Positions 34,696 through 43,602 of a stretch of DNA of 64,000 nt are shown here, in pieces; the first letter of the stretch is position 1, and each line of letters opens with the position of its first letter. The translations under genes and the position numbers were made by a program. The DNA comes from Chlamydiia bacterium (GTDB taxonomy: Bacteria > Chlamydiota > Chlamydiia > Chlamydiales > Simkaniaceae): assembly GCA_030429605.1 (NCBI GenBank), contig JAUIEV010000004.1, forward strand, positions 149,686 through 213,685, in the 5' to 3' direction. The notes below the pieces were generated by a model. It did no database searches. It was not told the DNA's origin and saw only the letters and a program-made list of their open reading frames with translations.

Positions 34696-35804
34696 CATTT
34701 CTCCAAAAGAACAACGTTTTCTTTTTGCCAATAGAGATAGACTTCTTCATCGTAGTCAATTTCTTCATGTGGGAAATGCTCTTCGTTTTGTTCAAATACT
34801 TGAATTCGAACGGTATTGTTAATCAAAACATTATATTGTGTCGAACGGCCATGATAGACAATCGATTCGACGACTCCAGTAAGAGTGTTTGAAAAGTCTG
34901 TAACAGGTGTTTTAGAAATAAAGATTTTTTCGGGACGAAGGCTCATTGATGCTGCACATCCCTCTGTAATCCATGATTTTTCCTTCGGAATAACGATTTT
35001 AAACGTTCCAAGCTCTGGAATGGTAATTTCAGGTGTTGTATCAATGTTTTGAATCGTTCCTTGAAAGAGGTTTGTGCTTCCGACAAATTTTGCCACGAAT
35101 GAAGTATTCGGGAATTCATAAATTGCTTGAGGAGTTCCAATTTGTTCAATTTGTCCATCTGTATTCATGATGGCCATTTGATCAGCAACAGTCAAAGCCT
35201 CGAATTGGTCGTGTGTTACATAGACAAATGTTGTTTTTAACTTATCTTGGAGCTCGATAAGCTCAACAAGCATTCGCTCACGGAGTTTGAAGTCTAAAGC
35301 CGCAAGTGGCTCATCAAGTAAGAGCACCTCTGGTTCATTGATGATTGCGCGTGCTAGAGCAACTCGTTGTTGCTGTCCTCCTGAAAGTTGTGAAGGGACT
35401 TTGTTGGCATGTTTTTCTATATGAAACGCAGATAAGATTTTGTATACGCGTTCATCGACTTCTTCTCGAGGACGTTTTGTGATGTGAAGGCTGTACGCAA
35501 CGTTATCGTATACATTGAGGTGGGGGAAAAGGGCATAGTTTTGGAAGACGATATTCACATCTCTTTTATGAACAGGAAGGTGGGAGATATTGGTGTCACC
35601 AAGGTATATCGCACCATTTTGTAGTTTTTCGAGGCCTGCAATCAGGCGTAATAGAGTTGTTTTTCCACAACCACTCGGTCCAAGCAATGCAAAGAATTCA
35701 CCGGCAGGAATTTCAAGAGAGAGATTGTTGAGAATGAGACCATCATTGTTTGCTTGGGTAATATTTTCTAAAAAAATTTTTTTCAATAGTTGGCTCCACT
35801 TCAC
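34695..35804 (-). CDS. potA: Spermidine/putrescine ABC transporter, ATPase
   Basis: 369-residue ATPase. Walker A GPSGCGKTTLL, signature QLSGGQQQRVALARAI, Walker B EVLLLDEPLAALD, H-loop VYVTHDQFEALTV, then a C-terminal TOBE-like domain (FVGSTNLFQGTI, SLRPEKIFIS). The start is problematic: the frame opens with GTG 35804, while an ATG four bases earlier (35808) opens a 21-codon frame that stops inside potA. Both lie in one arm of a 10-bp inverted repeat, and an A7T7 run follows, so either a leader peptide, slippage or a sequencing error could be involved. Confidence 0.9.
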   Translation of the reverse strand: MKWSQLLKKIFLENITQANNDGLILNNLSLEIPAGEFFALLGPSGCGKTTLLRLIAGLEKLQNGAIYLGDTNISHLPVHKRDVNIVFQNYALFPHLNVYDNVAYSLHITKRPREEVDERVYKILSAFHIEKHANKVPSQLSGGQQQRVALARAIINEPEVLLLDEPLAALDFKLRERMLVELIELQDKLKTTFVYVTHDQFEALTVADQMAIMNTDGQIEQIGTPQAIYEFPNTSFVAKFVGSTNLFQGTIQNIDTTPEITIPELGTFKIVIPKEKSWITEGCAASMSLRPEKIFISKTPVTDFSNTLTGVVESIVYHGRSTQYNVLINNTVRIQVFEQNEEHFPHEEIDYDEEVYLYWQKENVVLLEK

Positions 35805-35834
35805 TCATTTTTTTGATCCAGCTGAAAAAATGAG
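35804..35834 (-). promoter_or_regulatory. Hairpin sequestering the potA start
   Basis: CTCATTTTTT and AAAAAATGAG form a perfect 10-bp inverted repeat with an 11-base spacer. In the minus-strand mRNA the potA ATG/GTG start region is the 3' arm and the only SD-like bases (GGA) are in the loop, so the structure could control potA translation. Confidence 0.45.
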
Positions 35835-36008
35835 CGATAAATTTTTTTTACAAAGCACACGTTCTTCAATGAGAAGGCCCTGTTTATCCTCATTCACGGC
35901 AGGATTTTACAAAAAAGTGTGCATTTTTTCCTATTTTTTGAAGAGCAAAAGTGGAAAAAAATAGGAAATCAGTATACAACAGATTAACCAAAACTTAATA
36001 TTGCGTTT

Positions 36009-39000
36009 ATGAAGAGTGCGACGACCTCTCAGGAGGAAGAAAAAACCACACAATGTGAGATACTTCCTCAGATTCGACCCATCAGTGGTGCAGGGGTGCA
36101 TCTCCCTGGGATTGCCCATCTTATTGAGGATGTTCAAAAACATCTTACTACAATCCTGCCCGAAGACATTTTTGCTTCCTACTCTCCGAACGAAGATGAA
36201 ATTGTATTTGAACAAAGAATGCACCATCTCAACTCCTATCTCCCATATATCCACTGGGAAAAAGATAGTGAGAACGAGGGATGTTTAGCTGTATACATTA
36301 TCGGCCGGCGAAATTTGAGGTTTTCACCAGAAGACTTTGCAAAAAAAATGCTCACGCATTGGCTTGTTCCAGATAAAATTCTTCATATCCTCGCACAAAG
36401 ACAGCTCGACTTCTTTTTTGATAGGTATGCCGAAGGGCAGTATTTTTTTCTTGAGTTCTACCTTGAGCTCGGAAAAGTCCAAGACAAAATTTACGCGCTT
36501 CAAAATATGCCAAACATGCTTCATGAGTTGAGAAAAGGATTTATTTCCTCTTATGACGCGTTCAATATCCTGAACACGAAGGGCATAGCCAGCGAAGAAA
36601 AAGACATGCTGATTGTAAATGAAATCAGGGCTGCGCTTCAAAAAAAACCGCAAGAGTTTGATAGAAATATGCTGCACGAGATACAGCAGCTACTTGGTCA
36701 GTGCCCTGCAGAATTTAAGCAGGTACGAGAAGTAACGCATCTTGCACGAGTTGTTACCTCGCACTATCTTTTCCGTAGGACTCTTCTTCGGCTTATCAAT
36801 AAAAATCCAAGAAAGCGACATGTCTGTTTAAAAATTTTACGGTCAAAACTCCACTTTCCATTTGGTCAAAAAAATGTCCTTGGGTTTGTCATTGGAATAA
36901 ACTCTCTAAACGTGAATAGAGAGGTGCTTGAGGAAAGGCATATCACTGAAGCCGTCCAAAATATTATTCCGGAAGCATATAAGGTTAAAGGGGCCTTTCT
37001 TTCATTCCATTCAAACTTTGGTCCAATACGGACCATGTATTTTGAGGTTGTAAAAGGGGATAACTCTTCTTTTTCACTCGAAGAGGTAAAGCAACTTCGA
37101 ATTCATCTTCCAACAGAAATTAAGCATCATGTTGAGCATTTGATGCCTATCACGTTCATGAGAAGAAACGAAGAAGAAGTATATCGGAATATCATCACCT
37201 TAAGAGAACAGATTCAATACATCAAAGATATTCCGCAGGTCATGATTTCTTTTGAAGAGCAGACTGGGAAAGACCTCTACTTTACGGTTGTTTTACTGCG
37301 AGTTTTACAAAATGACCGTGAGCCTTCCGTGGAAGAGCTCTTTAAAGAAGTGAATCCGGGAAGTGTCTTTATACCTGATAGAAGAGAGTGTGTGGGATAT
37401 GTTCGTAAAAAGTATCCCAAGGAAGCAAATGTTTTTCGAGTACTCATTCCAAAAGCCGATTTCCTTCGAAAAGATAGATCAGTTGATCTCTACAAGGCGC
37501 GTCATTTTGTTACCGTCTTATTGACGAATGCACTTGGAAGAATTCGAGATTACAATGGTGGACTTATGCTCAAGCAAGATGAGCGTTTGAAAGATTTCAC
37601 CGAGCAACTCCCGCATGAAGACAGCTTTCTTCTTGAAAACTTCTTTTACTCTATAACACCTATTGCAATGCAGGGGGTCCTCAACCCGAGAGTTCTCAAA
37701 AAATTCTATCAGGCATTTCGTCGCGTGCATACCCGAGAGATTGGATCTGAGGATACGTATCTCATGGAAAATGTTGTTGAGAAGGACTTTGTTGTTTGTA
37801 TGTTCCGGTCAGATGACAGCTCGCTCCAAGGTGTTATTACGGAAGCGTTTTCGCAATTTGAGAATTCCTCTCTTGAATGGGCTTCTTCTTCGATGAATGT
37901 ACACGGCACCTTCTGCTTTGGGTTTGTTCTACAAACATCAAACAAGTCGATACAATCAGCATTTATAGAAGCGCTTGAGGAGAAGGCAAAGGCGTGGTTA
38001 CAAGAAGTTAATAACCGTCAAATTCTACGAATTAATCTGGCGTGTAAAGCGCGCTCACTCGATCCTCGCGTTACACGAAGTGATAATTCTGCTATCATCG
38101 TGAAGATGCTCTATGAAGGGCTGACACGGATGGGGAAAGATCGAAAGCCGTATCCGGCAATCGCAAAGAAAATTGATGTCTCCGATGATGGGAAAAAATA
38201 TACATTCCATCTGAGAAATTCAATGTGGACAGATAAAAGTCCGATCACTGCGTATGATTTTGAATATTCGTGGAAAAAAGTGCTTGAGACCTCCCGCGAC
38301 TCGCTCTACACATATACGTTCAGCGTCATAAAAAATGCGAAAGACATATTCAAAAAGAAAAAGCATCCTGATGAGGCGGGGATTCATGCGATCGATGATA
38401 AGACACTTGTTGTTGAGCTTGAGCATCCAGTTCCTTACTTTTTAGAATTTACCTCTCATTGGACCTATCTTCTCATCAATAGCAAAGTGGATCGGACGCA
38501 TGCGGGATGGGCATATCACGATGGTGATACATACGTATGTAATGGACCGTTCAAGCTTAAAGAGTGGAAGCAAAATCGAGAGATTGTTGTGGAGAAGAAT
38601 CCAGACTACTGGGATGCAGAGAATGTGAAGCTTGAGCAAGTCATCGTGTCTATGGTAGACAATCCATTCACTGAGCTTCGGATGTTTGAGAATGATGAAA
38701 TCGATTTTACAGGAATGGCATCTGCTTCGCTTCCTTTCTCGCGCGTCAGCTCAAAAAAAGGAGAGGGGGAGCTGCAGACGTATCCGACTGCTGGTGTCTA
38801 CGGACTGTGGGTAAATACGCAGCGATTCCCATTTAACAATAAAAACTTCCGCAAGGCACTGAGTTTAGCTGTCGATAGACGAAGTATTCAGAAACACCTA
38901 CTTTTTGATGAACAAGTCACAAGTTCTATTCTTCCAAACTCATTGTCTTCATTCGAGTACAATGTTGAAAGAGAGTGCGATATTGCTGTAGCGAGGCATC

Positions 39001-39545
39001 ACTTTGATTTAGCGCTTCAAGAACTGGAGATTTCAAGAAAAGAGCTACCAATAATTCATTTGAGTTATTCAACAAGGAGAAGGAAGACAGTCTGTGAGCT
39101 CGCGCAAAAAAATTGGCAAGAGGTATTTGGTTTAGAGGTTCGTGTTGATGAGTATGATTGGGGAACGCTCTATAACAATGTCGTCAATGATAGGCATCAG
39201 TTAGCTGGGCTTACGTGGTACTCATGGTTTTGGGATCCAAACTATATTTTATCCTGCTTCTCCTCTTGGGTAAGTGATAAGCATATAACTAAATGGCAAA
39301 ACAAAGAGTATTCTGAGCTTGTGCAAGCTTCGAGTGTGTGCCTTGATGAAAATAAAAGGGCTACCTATTTAAAGAAGGCTGAAGAGATTCTCATGGATGA
39401 AGTGCCAGTTATTCCTCTTCATCAGTGTTCGACGTTTTTTCTCAAAAAACCCTACGTTAAAGGGGTTTACTCCTCAGAACTTATGGAAATTGATTTTAAG
39501 TGGGCCTACATAGAGAGAGGAGAAGACGAAACATGCGGATCCTAA
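36009..39545 (+). CDS. Fusion: novel N-terminal region plus OppA-type solute-binding domain
   Basis: 1178 residues. The last 500 (from about residue 675, ACKARSLDPR) are a complete family-5 solute-binding domain, as in OppA: LYEGLTRMGKDRKPYPAIAK, FEYSWKKVLETS, GPFKLKEWKQNREIV and AGLTWYSWFWDPNYI. The first 670 residues are soluble, mixed helical/strand, match no family I recognise, and lack any signal peptide. A binding domain without an export signal is unusual; it may be cytoplasmic, as in SgrR-type regulators, although no helix-turn-helix was seen. Its 3' end overlaps the next oppA by 13 bases. No clear SD precedes ATG 36009. Confidence 0.8.
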   Translation: MKSATTSQEEEKTTQCEILPQIRPISGAGVHLPGIAHLIEDVQKHLTTILPEDIFASYSPNEDEIVFEQRMHHLNSYLPYIHWEKDSENEGCLAVYIIGRRNLRFSPEDFAKKMLTHWLVPDKILHILAQRQLDFFFDRYAEGQYFFLEFYLELGKVQDKIYALQNMPNMLHELRKGFISSYDAFNILNTKGIASEEKDMLIVNEIRAALQKKPQEFDRNMLHEIQQLLGQCPAEFKQVREVTHLARVVTSHYLFRRTLLRLINKNPRKRHVCLKILRSKLHFPFGQKNVLGFVIGINSLNVNREVLEERHITEAVQNIIPEAYKVKGAFLSFHSNFGPIRTMYFEVVKGDNSSFSLEEVKQLRIHLPTEIKHHVEHLMPITFMRRNEEEVYRNIITLREQIQYIKDIPQVMISFEEQTGKDLYFTVVLLRVLQNDREPSVEELFKEVNPGSVFIPDRRECVGYVRKKYPKEANVFRVLIPKADFLRKDRSVDLYKARHFVTVLLTNALGRIRDYNGGLMLKQDERLKDFTEQLPHEDSFLLENFFYSITPIAMQGVLNPRVLKKFYQAFRRVHTREIGSEDTYLMENVVEKDFVVCMFRSDDSSLQGVITEAFSQFENSSLEWASSSMNVHGTFCFGFVLQTSNKSIQSAFIEALEEKAKAWLQEVNNRQILRINLACKARSLDPRVTRSDNSAIIVKMLYEGLTRMGKDRKPYPAIAKKIDVSDDGKKYTFHLRNSMWTDKSPITAYDFEYSWKKVLETSRDSLYTYTFSVIKNAKDIFKKKKHPDEAGIHAIDDKTLVVELEHPVPYFLEFTSHWTYLLINSKVDRTHAGWAYHDGDTYVCNGPFKLKEWKQNREIVVEKNPDYWDAENVKLEQVIVSMVDNPFTELRMFENDEIDFTGMASASLPFSRVSSKKGEGELQTYPTAGVYGLWVNTQRFPFNNKNFRKALSLAVDRRSIQKHLLFDEQVTSSILPNSLSSFEYNVERECDIAVARHHFDLALQELEISRKELPIIHLSYSTRRRKTVCELAQKNWQEVFGLEVRVDEYDWGTLYNNVVNDRHQLAGLTWYSWFWDPNYILSCFSSWVSDKHITKWQNKEYSELVQASSVCLDENKRATYLKKAEEILMDEVPVIPLHQCSTFFLKKPYVKGVYSSELMEIDFKWAYIERGEDETCGS

Positions 39546-41119
39546 TCCAGGTCGTTGTTTTTTCTCTTTGCTTTTTCTTTGGATGTTCTTCACCCGGAAA
39601 AAAAGAGCAAAAAAACAAAATTGCGGTTCCTATTCCGATTGAAATTCATTCTGTTGATCCGCGAAGGGTCAGTGCGCGCTGTTTTTCGCAGCTATCAAAC
39701 ATGCTCTATGATGGACTTATGCGTCGGGATGAACACGGAAATTTAGATTGTGGATTGGCAAAGTCATTCACAATTGAAGCGTGTCATAAAGAGTATACGT
39801 TTGTTTTAAGGGATGCATTTTGGTCAAATGGAGATCCGATTACAGCATACGATGTTGAAGCGTCGTGGAAAGGTGCACTCCACCCTCAATTTGCATCGTC
39901 AAATACTTCCCTGCTGTTTTTTCTTAAAAATGCAAAAGCATACACAACTGGCGAATGCTCCTTAGATGAAGTTGGGGTAACAGCTCTAAACGATAAAACA
40001 CTGCACGTAACCCTTGAAAATCCGACGTCTTACTTTCTTGAAATGCTTACTATTTCAATTTTTAAGCCAGTCCAAAAAAGAATAGCTCAAGAAAAGTCAT
40101 TTGAAATTGATGCATGTCTTGCAAGTGGTCCCTTTCGTATAAAATCATTTAGAAGAAGTGTAGGGTTAACCCTTGAAAAAAACCCTCTTTATTGGGATGC
40201 AGAGTCAGTGCAACTTGATGAGATAGAGGTTGCCTACCTTCCAGACTTACAAACACAGGCCTACCTCTTCAAGCAAGGTGAGCTTGACTGGATTGGTCAG
40301 CCATTTAGCAGTTTTGACCACATTGCATATGAGAATATTGGGAGTCCGGAACCCCTGCAAAAACATGATGCATTTGCCGTCTTTTGGCTTCATGTGAATA
40401 CTGAGCATTCACTGATGAAAAATAAACATGTGAGAAAAGCAATATCATACGCGATTAACCGGGGGGATATTGTTGATCATGTTTTGGACAGGCTTGCGCA
40501 TATTCCAGATGGAGTTTTGCCAAATTCATTAAATACTAGGTCTGAATCCATTTTAAAAGACACCGGTCCTAAAAGAGCGGTTGAGGTGTTTAATCAAGGG
40601 TTGCAAGAGCTTGGAATGAATCCGAACAACGTCCCAAAAATTGAGCTCAATTATGTATCAATTGGTACAAACTCAAAGATTGCAGAAATTATCCAAAGGC
40701 AGCTGCATGACACACTTGGTCTTGAAGTCACCCTGAAGAGTCAAGACTGGAAGGTGATGTTAGATAGTGTGAAAAGAGGGCATTTTGATCTTGCCGAGTT
40801 TGCGTGGTACGCAAGTTATCCAGATCCATCCTATTTTTTCCATCTCTTTGAAAATCGAGGTTCGGAGGTGAACTACTCTCGGTGGGAACACGATGAATTC
40901 CTGCTTCTTGTTAAAGAACTCTCTCAAGCAAAAACAGAGAAATACCGGAGAGAGCTTATACTTAAGTTGAACGAAATTCTTGTTGAAGAGCTTCCGGTGA
41001 TTCCAATTTACGATCCTGTCTATAGTTTTGTGACGAGTAAAAAAGTAAAAAATGTTGTTTTTTCAGAAATGGGAATAGCTGACTTTAAATATGTGTCCAT
41101 TTCAGCACAAAATTCGTAG
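39533..41119 (+). CDS. oppA: Oligopeptide-binding lipoprotein OppA
   Basis: 528-residue family-5 solute-binding protein with a lipoprotein signal (VVVFSLCFFFGCSS; lipobox FFGC). Features: LYDGLMRRDEHGNLDCGLAK, GPFRIKSFRRSVGLTLEKNP and the C-terminal VIPIYDPVYSF. Captures peptides for an Opp permease not encoded in this window. It follows and overlaps the large fusion protein and resembles its C-terminal half, suggesting a tandem duplication in which one copy gained or kept a new N-terminal part. AGGAG lies 10 bases before ATG 39533. Confidence 0.88.
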   Translation: MRILIQVVVFSLCFFFGCSSPGKKEQKNKIAVPIPIEIHSVDPRRVSARCFSQLSNMLYDGLMRRDEHGNLDCGLAKSFTIEACHKEYTFVLRDAFWSNGDPITAYDVEASWKGALHPQFASSNTSLLFFLKNAKAYTTGECSLDEVGVTALNDKTLHVTLENPTSYFLEMLTISIFKPVQKRIAQEKSFEIDACLASGPFRIKSFRRSVGLTLEKNPLYWDAESVQLDEIEVAYLPDLQTQAYLFKQGELDWIGQPFSSFDHIAYENIGSPEPLQKHDAFAVFWLHVNTEHSLMKNKHVRKAISYAINRGDIVDHVLDRLAHIPDGVLPNSLNTRSESILKDTGPKRAVEVFNQGLQELGMNPNNVPKIELNYVSIGTNSKIAEIIQRQLHDTLGLEVTLKSQDWKVMLDSVKRGHFDLAEFAWYASYPDPSYFFHLFENRGSEVNYSRWEHDEFLLLVKELSQAKTEKYRRELILKLNEILVEELPVIPIYDPVYSFVTSKKVKNVVFSEMGIADFKYVSISAQNS

Positions 41120-41146
41120 AAGCCAACAGATACTGCTCTCAAGGGT

Positions 41147-41174
41147 TTGAAATATTTCCGACATTCAGTAGAAT
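41147..41174 (+). promoter_or_regulatory. Putative sigma70-type promoter of trxB
   Basis: -35 TTGAAA (41147-41152), a 16-base spacer and -10 TAGAAT (41169-41174); each matches the consensus at five of six positions. The leader to the TTG start would be about 20 bases. Confidence 0.6.
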
Positions 41175-41201
41175 ACAAAATGTTTATTCACTGGAGGCAC
41201 T

Positions 41202-42149
41202 TTGGAAAAAACAAAAGTAGCAATCATAGGATCAGGCCCTGCAGGGTACACAGCTGCAATATATGCTGCTCGAGCAAACCTTTCTCCCATTTTATATGAA
41301 GGATTCTTTTCAGGTCCGGCTGGTGGACAGCTTATGACGACGACTGAGGTTGAGAACTATCCGGGGTTTCCAGAAGGTATTACCGGTCCACAGCTGATGG
41401 ATTCTTTTAAAAAGCAAGCGATTCGTTTTGGAACGCGATGTATTACCGAAGATGTGAAAGGAGTTGAATTTGATAAATATCCTTTCATAATTAAGGGATC
41501 AAAAACGTATGCAGAAGCAAAAAGTGTTATTATTGCAACTGGTGCTACAGCGAAAAGACTAAACGTTCCAGGCACAAGAGACGGTGAATTTTGGCAAAGA
41601 GGTGTTTCTGCGTGTGCTGTGTGCGATGGAGCTATGCCAATTTTTCGAGAAAAAGAACTCTTTGTTGTCGGCGGAGGGGATACTGCTATGGAAGAAGCGC
41701 TTTTTCTGACAAAGTACGGATCTAAGGTCTACATTGTCCATAGACGAGATGAGCTTCGAGCATCAAAGGTTATGGCGGATAGAGCGAAAAATCATCCTAA
41801 AATTGAAATAGTGTGGAATCACGAACTCGCCCATGTTGATGGGGAGAGTGTTGTGAGCAAAGTGACCTTGAAGCACACAGAAACAGGAGAAGAAACAGAC
41901 TATTCAGCAGGTGGAGTCTTTTTTGGGATAGGCCATACACCAAATACATCCTTTTTGGGAAATGAAGTGGCTCTGCATGACAACGGCTACATAAAAGTGA
42001 TGAACGGGGCAACAGGTACAAATGTGGAAGGCGTTTTTGCAGCTGGTGATGTGCAAGATCATGTTTTTCGACAGGCGGTAACAGCAGCAGGATCTGGGTG
42101 TCAAGCAGCCCTTGAAGCAGAGCGGTGGCTTGCGGGGCAGGGAGAATGA
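41202..42149 (+). CDS. trxB: Thioredoxin reductase
   Basis: 315-residue FAD/NADPH disulfide reductase. FAD motif GSGPAGYTAAIYAAR, redox-active CAVCDGA, NADPH motif VVGGGDTAMEEA and C-terminal GVFAAGDVQD. Length typical. It starts with TTG 41202, supported by GGAGG at a 5-base spacing and homologous residues beginning at once. Reduces thioredoxin. Its stop overlaps the next ATG (ATGA). Confidence 0.95.
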   Translation: MEKTKVAIIGSGPAGYTAAIYAARANLSPILYEGFFSGPAGGQLMTTTEVENYPGFPEGITGPQLMDSFKKQAIRFGTRCITEDVKGVEFDKYPFIIKGSKTYAEAKSVIIATGATAKRLNVPGTRDGEFWQRGVSACAVCDGAMPIFREKELFVVGGGDTAMEEALFLTKYGSKVYIVHRRDELRASKVMADRAKNHPKIEIVWNHELAHVDGESVVSKVTLKHTETGEETDYSAGGVFFGIGHTPNTSFLGNEVALHDNGYIKVMNGATGTNVEGVFAAGDVQDHVFRQAVTAAGSGCQAALEAERWLAGQGE

Positions 42150-42970
42150 GACGATTAAGAGTCGTAGCTCTTGCCCTTCTGACAGTGTGTCCTTCGTTCC
42201 TTTTTTCTTTGAAAATCTCTCCGTGGTTTGGAAACTTTCTTGAGTTTCACATTAAGCCTCGGTACGTATTGCAGCACTATTCAAATGTTGAATCAGGTAT
42301 CAATCCAGAGGGTTATTCATCAACAGATAATTTTCTTGGCGGTGAATTCTATGTTCGGTTTTTGCCCAGGTGGGAAGTGCTACTTGAATCTGAGTGGAAT
42401 ACATCAAGAAAGCACAATATGCGATTTCTTTCGACCGCACTCCAAGGAAGATATATGCTTCTTGATGATTTTGAAGGAGATCCTTTAAGTATTACCCTGA
42501 TGGCTGATGCCCGCTATGTTCCCTCACATGCGCTTCAAGATGTGAGTACACCATACCACGCCGAGGGAAATCTTGAGGCAGGCATTTCTGCTGGCAAAAA
42601 TTTCGATCCCGGGACTGTCTGGACCCACTCTTGTTATGTAGCGGGTCTTCTTGGACAAGCAAATAGAGGGCTTCCATGGATTCACGGAGTACTAAACTAC
42701 CAAGCAACCTATAAAAGACAGCAATTTTTTGGTGGCTACATTGATGGGCTGTTTGGTCTAGGAAAAAATCATTTTGTGAATGTTGATGATTTCAATGGAT
42801 ATGCAAATGTAAATCATCAGTCGATTGATTTAGGTGTATTCTATAAGTATTGTTTCAGAATTTGGGGTGTTTTAGAAGTGCAGTATGCCCATAGAGTTTT
42901 TGCGCGACGGTATCCGGAACATACAAATATGCTATATCTTAGCTACACACTTCCATTTTCTCTTCTCTAA
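42146..42970 (+). CDS. Putative outer membrane beta-barrel protein
   Basis: 274 residues with a signal peptide (VVALALLTVCPSFLFS) and a body rich in alternating aromatic/polar strands (FLGGEFYVRFLPRWEVLLE, LDLGVFYKYCFRIWGVLEVQ-type segments), ending in strand-like MLYLSYTLPFSLL. This looks like an outer-membrane barrel of roughly 10-12 strands, without a family I can name. ATG 42146 overlaps the trxB stop. The 3' end overlaps the convergent FabH-like gene by about 30 bases. Confidence 0.65.
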   Translation: MRRLRVVALALLTVCPSFLFSLKISPWFGNFLEFHIKPRYVLQHYSNVESGINPEGYSSTDNFLGGEFYVRFLPRWEVLLESEWNTSRKHNMRFLSTALQGRYMLLDDFEGDPLSITLMADARYVPSHALQDVSTPYHAEGNLEAGISAGKNFDPGTVWTHSCYVAGLLGQANRGLPWIHGVLNYQATYKRQQFFGGYIDGLFGLGKNHFVNVDDFNGYANVNHQSIDLGVFYKYCFRIWGVLEVQYAHRVFARRYPEHTNMLYLSYTLPFSLL

Positions 42971-43433
42971 GCAGATTTTTCTTTCGAGAAGTATGTCCAT
43001 CGCCGAGTAAGAACGCAAAAACAGCCTCGCCAGTCAGAGGTTGAATGTCTGCTAGATTCCAGTTGAGTCGCATACTCGATCCATCTGCATGGAGAATGAG
43101 TACGTTTTGATACACTCCATTTTCAATTGACTCTGCAAAAGAGGAAAAGACCGTTGGAAGAGCTCGTGTTGTTGAGGTAATGTCATGGAGCGCACATTCA
43201 GTAGAAAACAATGCTAAATGTTTTTTTACATTTGCAGCGGTAAAGTGAGACGGTCTAAATGCTGAAGAGACACACACTATGCAATCAATATGCCTTGTTG
43301 AAATGCCCCCTTTTGTGACAGCGCTAAGAGCAGCTCTGAGTGCGGCTTGGAGTGTATTGTCATCGTCACCTAAAAGAGCTTTTGACCTGCTAAGAATCTT
43401 TGAATTCATAATACTACCATGATTGCTTTTCAT
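42939..43433 (-). CDS. Truncated FabH-like protein without catalytic cysteine
   Basis: 164 residues resembling only the N-terminal half of KAS III. HIDCIVCVSSAFRPSHF aligns with SIDLILCATCTPDTLL of the FabH in this window, AESIENGVYQNVLILHADG with AYIESGIYQRVLVVAPEK, and FAFLLGDG with CVLFGDG. The position of the active-site Cys (DIQAAC in FabH) reads DITSTT. The first 50 FabH residues and the whole C-terminal half with His/Asn are missing. It is either a decaying paralogue or a repurposed thiolase-fold subunit. The start may instead be ATG 43409; no clear SD supports either. Confidence 0.55.
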   Translation of the reverse strand: MKSNHGSIMNSKILSRSKALLGDDDNTLQAALRAALSAVTKGGISTRHIDCIVCVSSAFRPSHFTAANVKKHLALFSTECALHDITSTTRALPTVFSSFAESIENGVYQNVLILHADGSSMRLNWNLADIQPLTGEAVFAFLLGDGHTSRKKNLLREEKMEVCS

Positions 43434-43602
43434 AAATTATATAAATAAATCATAAAATGTCCATTCTTATTTGTTGAAAATAAAAATTTTATTATTTTGA
43501 TTGCGAGTTTGTTTTAATCTTAATCAAAACTTTAATAAATCTTGCAATAAAGTTTTTATTCATTCATAAAACCAAATTTACTTTTAAATCTTTGGTGTTG
43601 TG

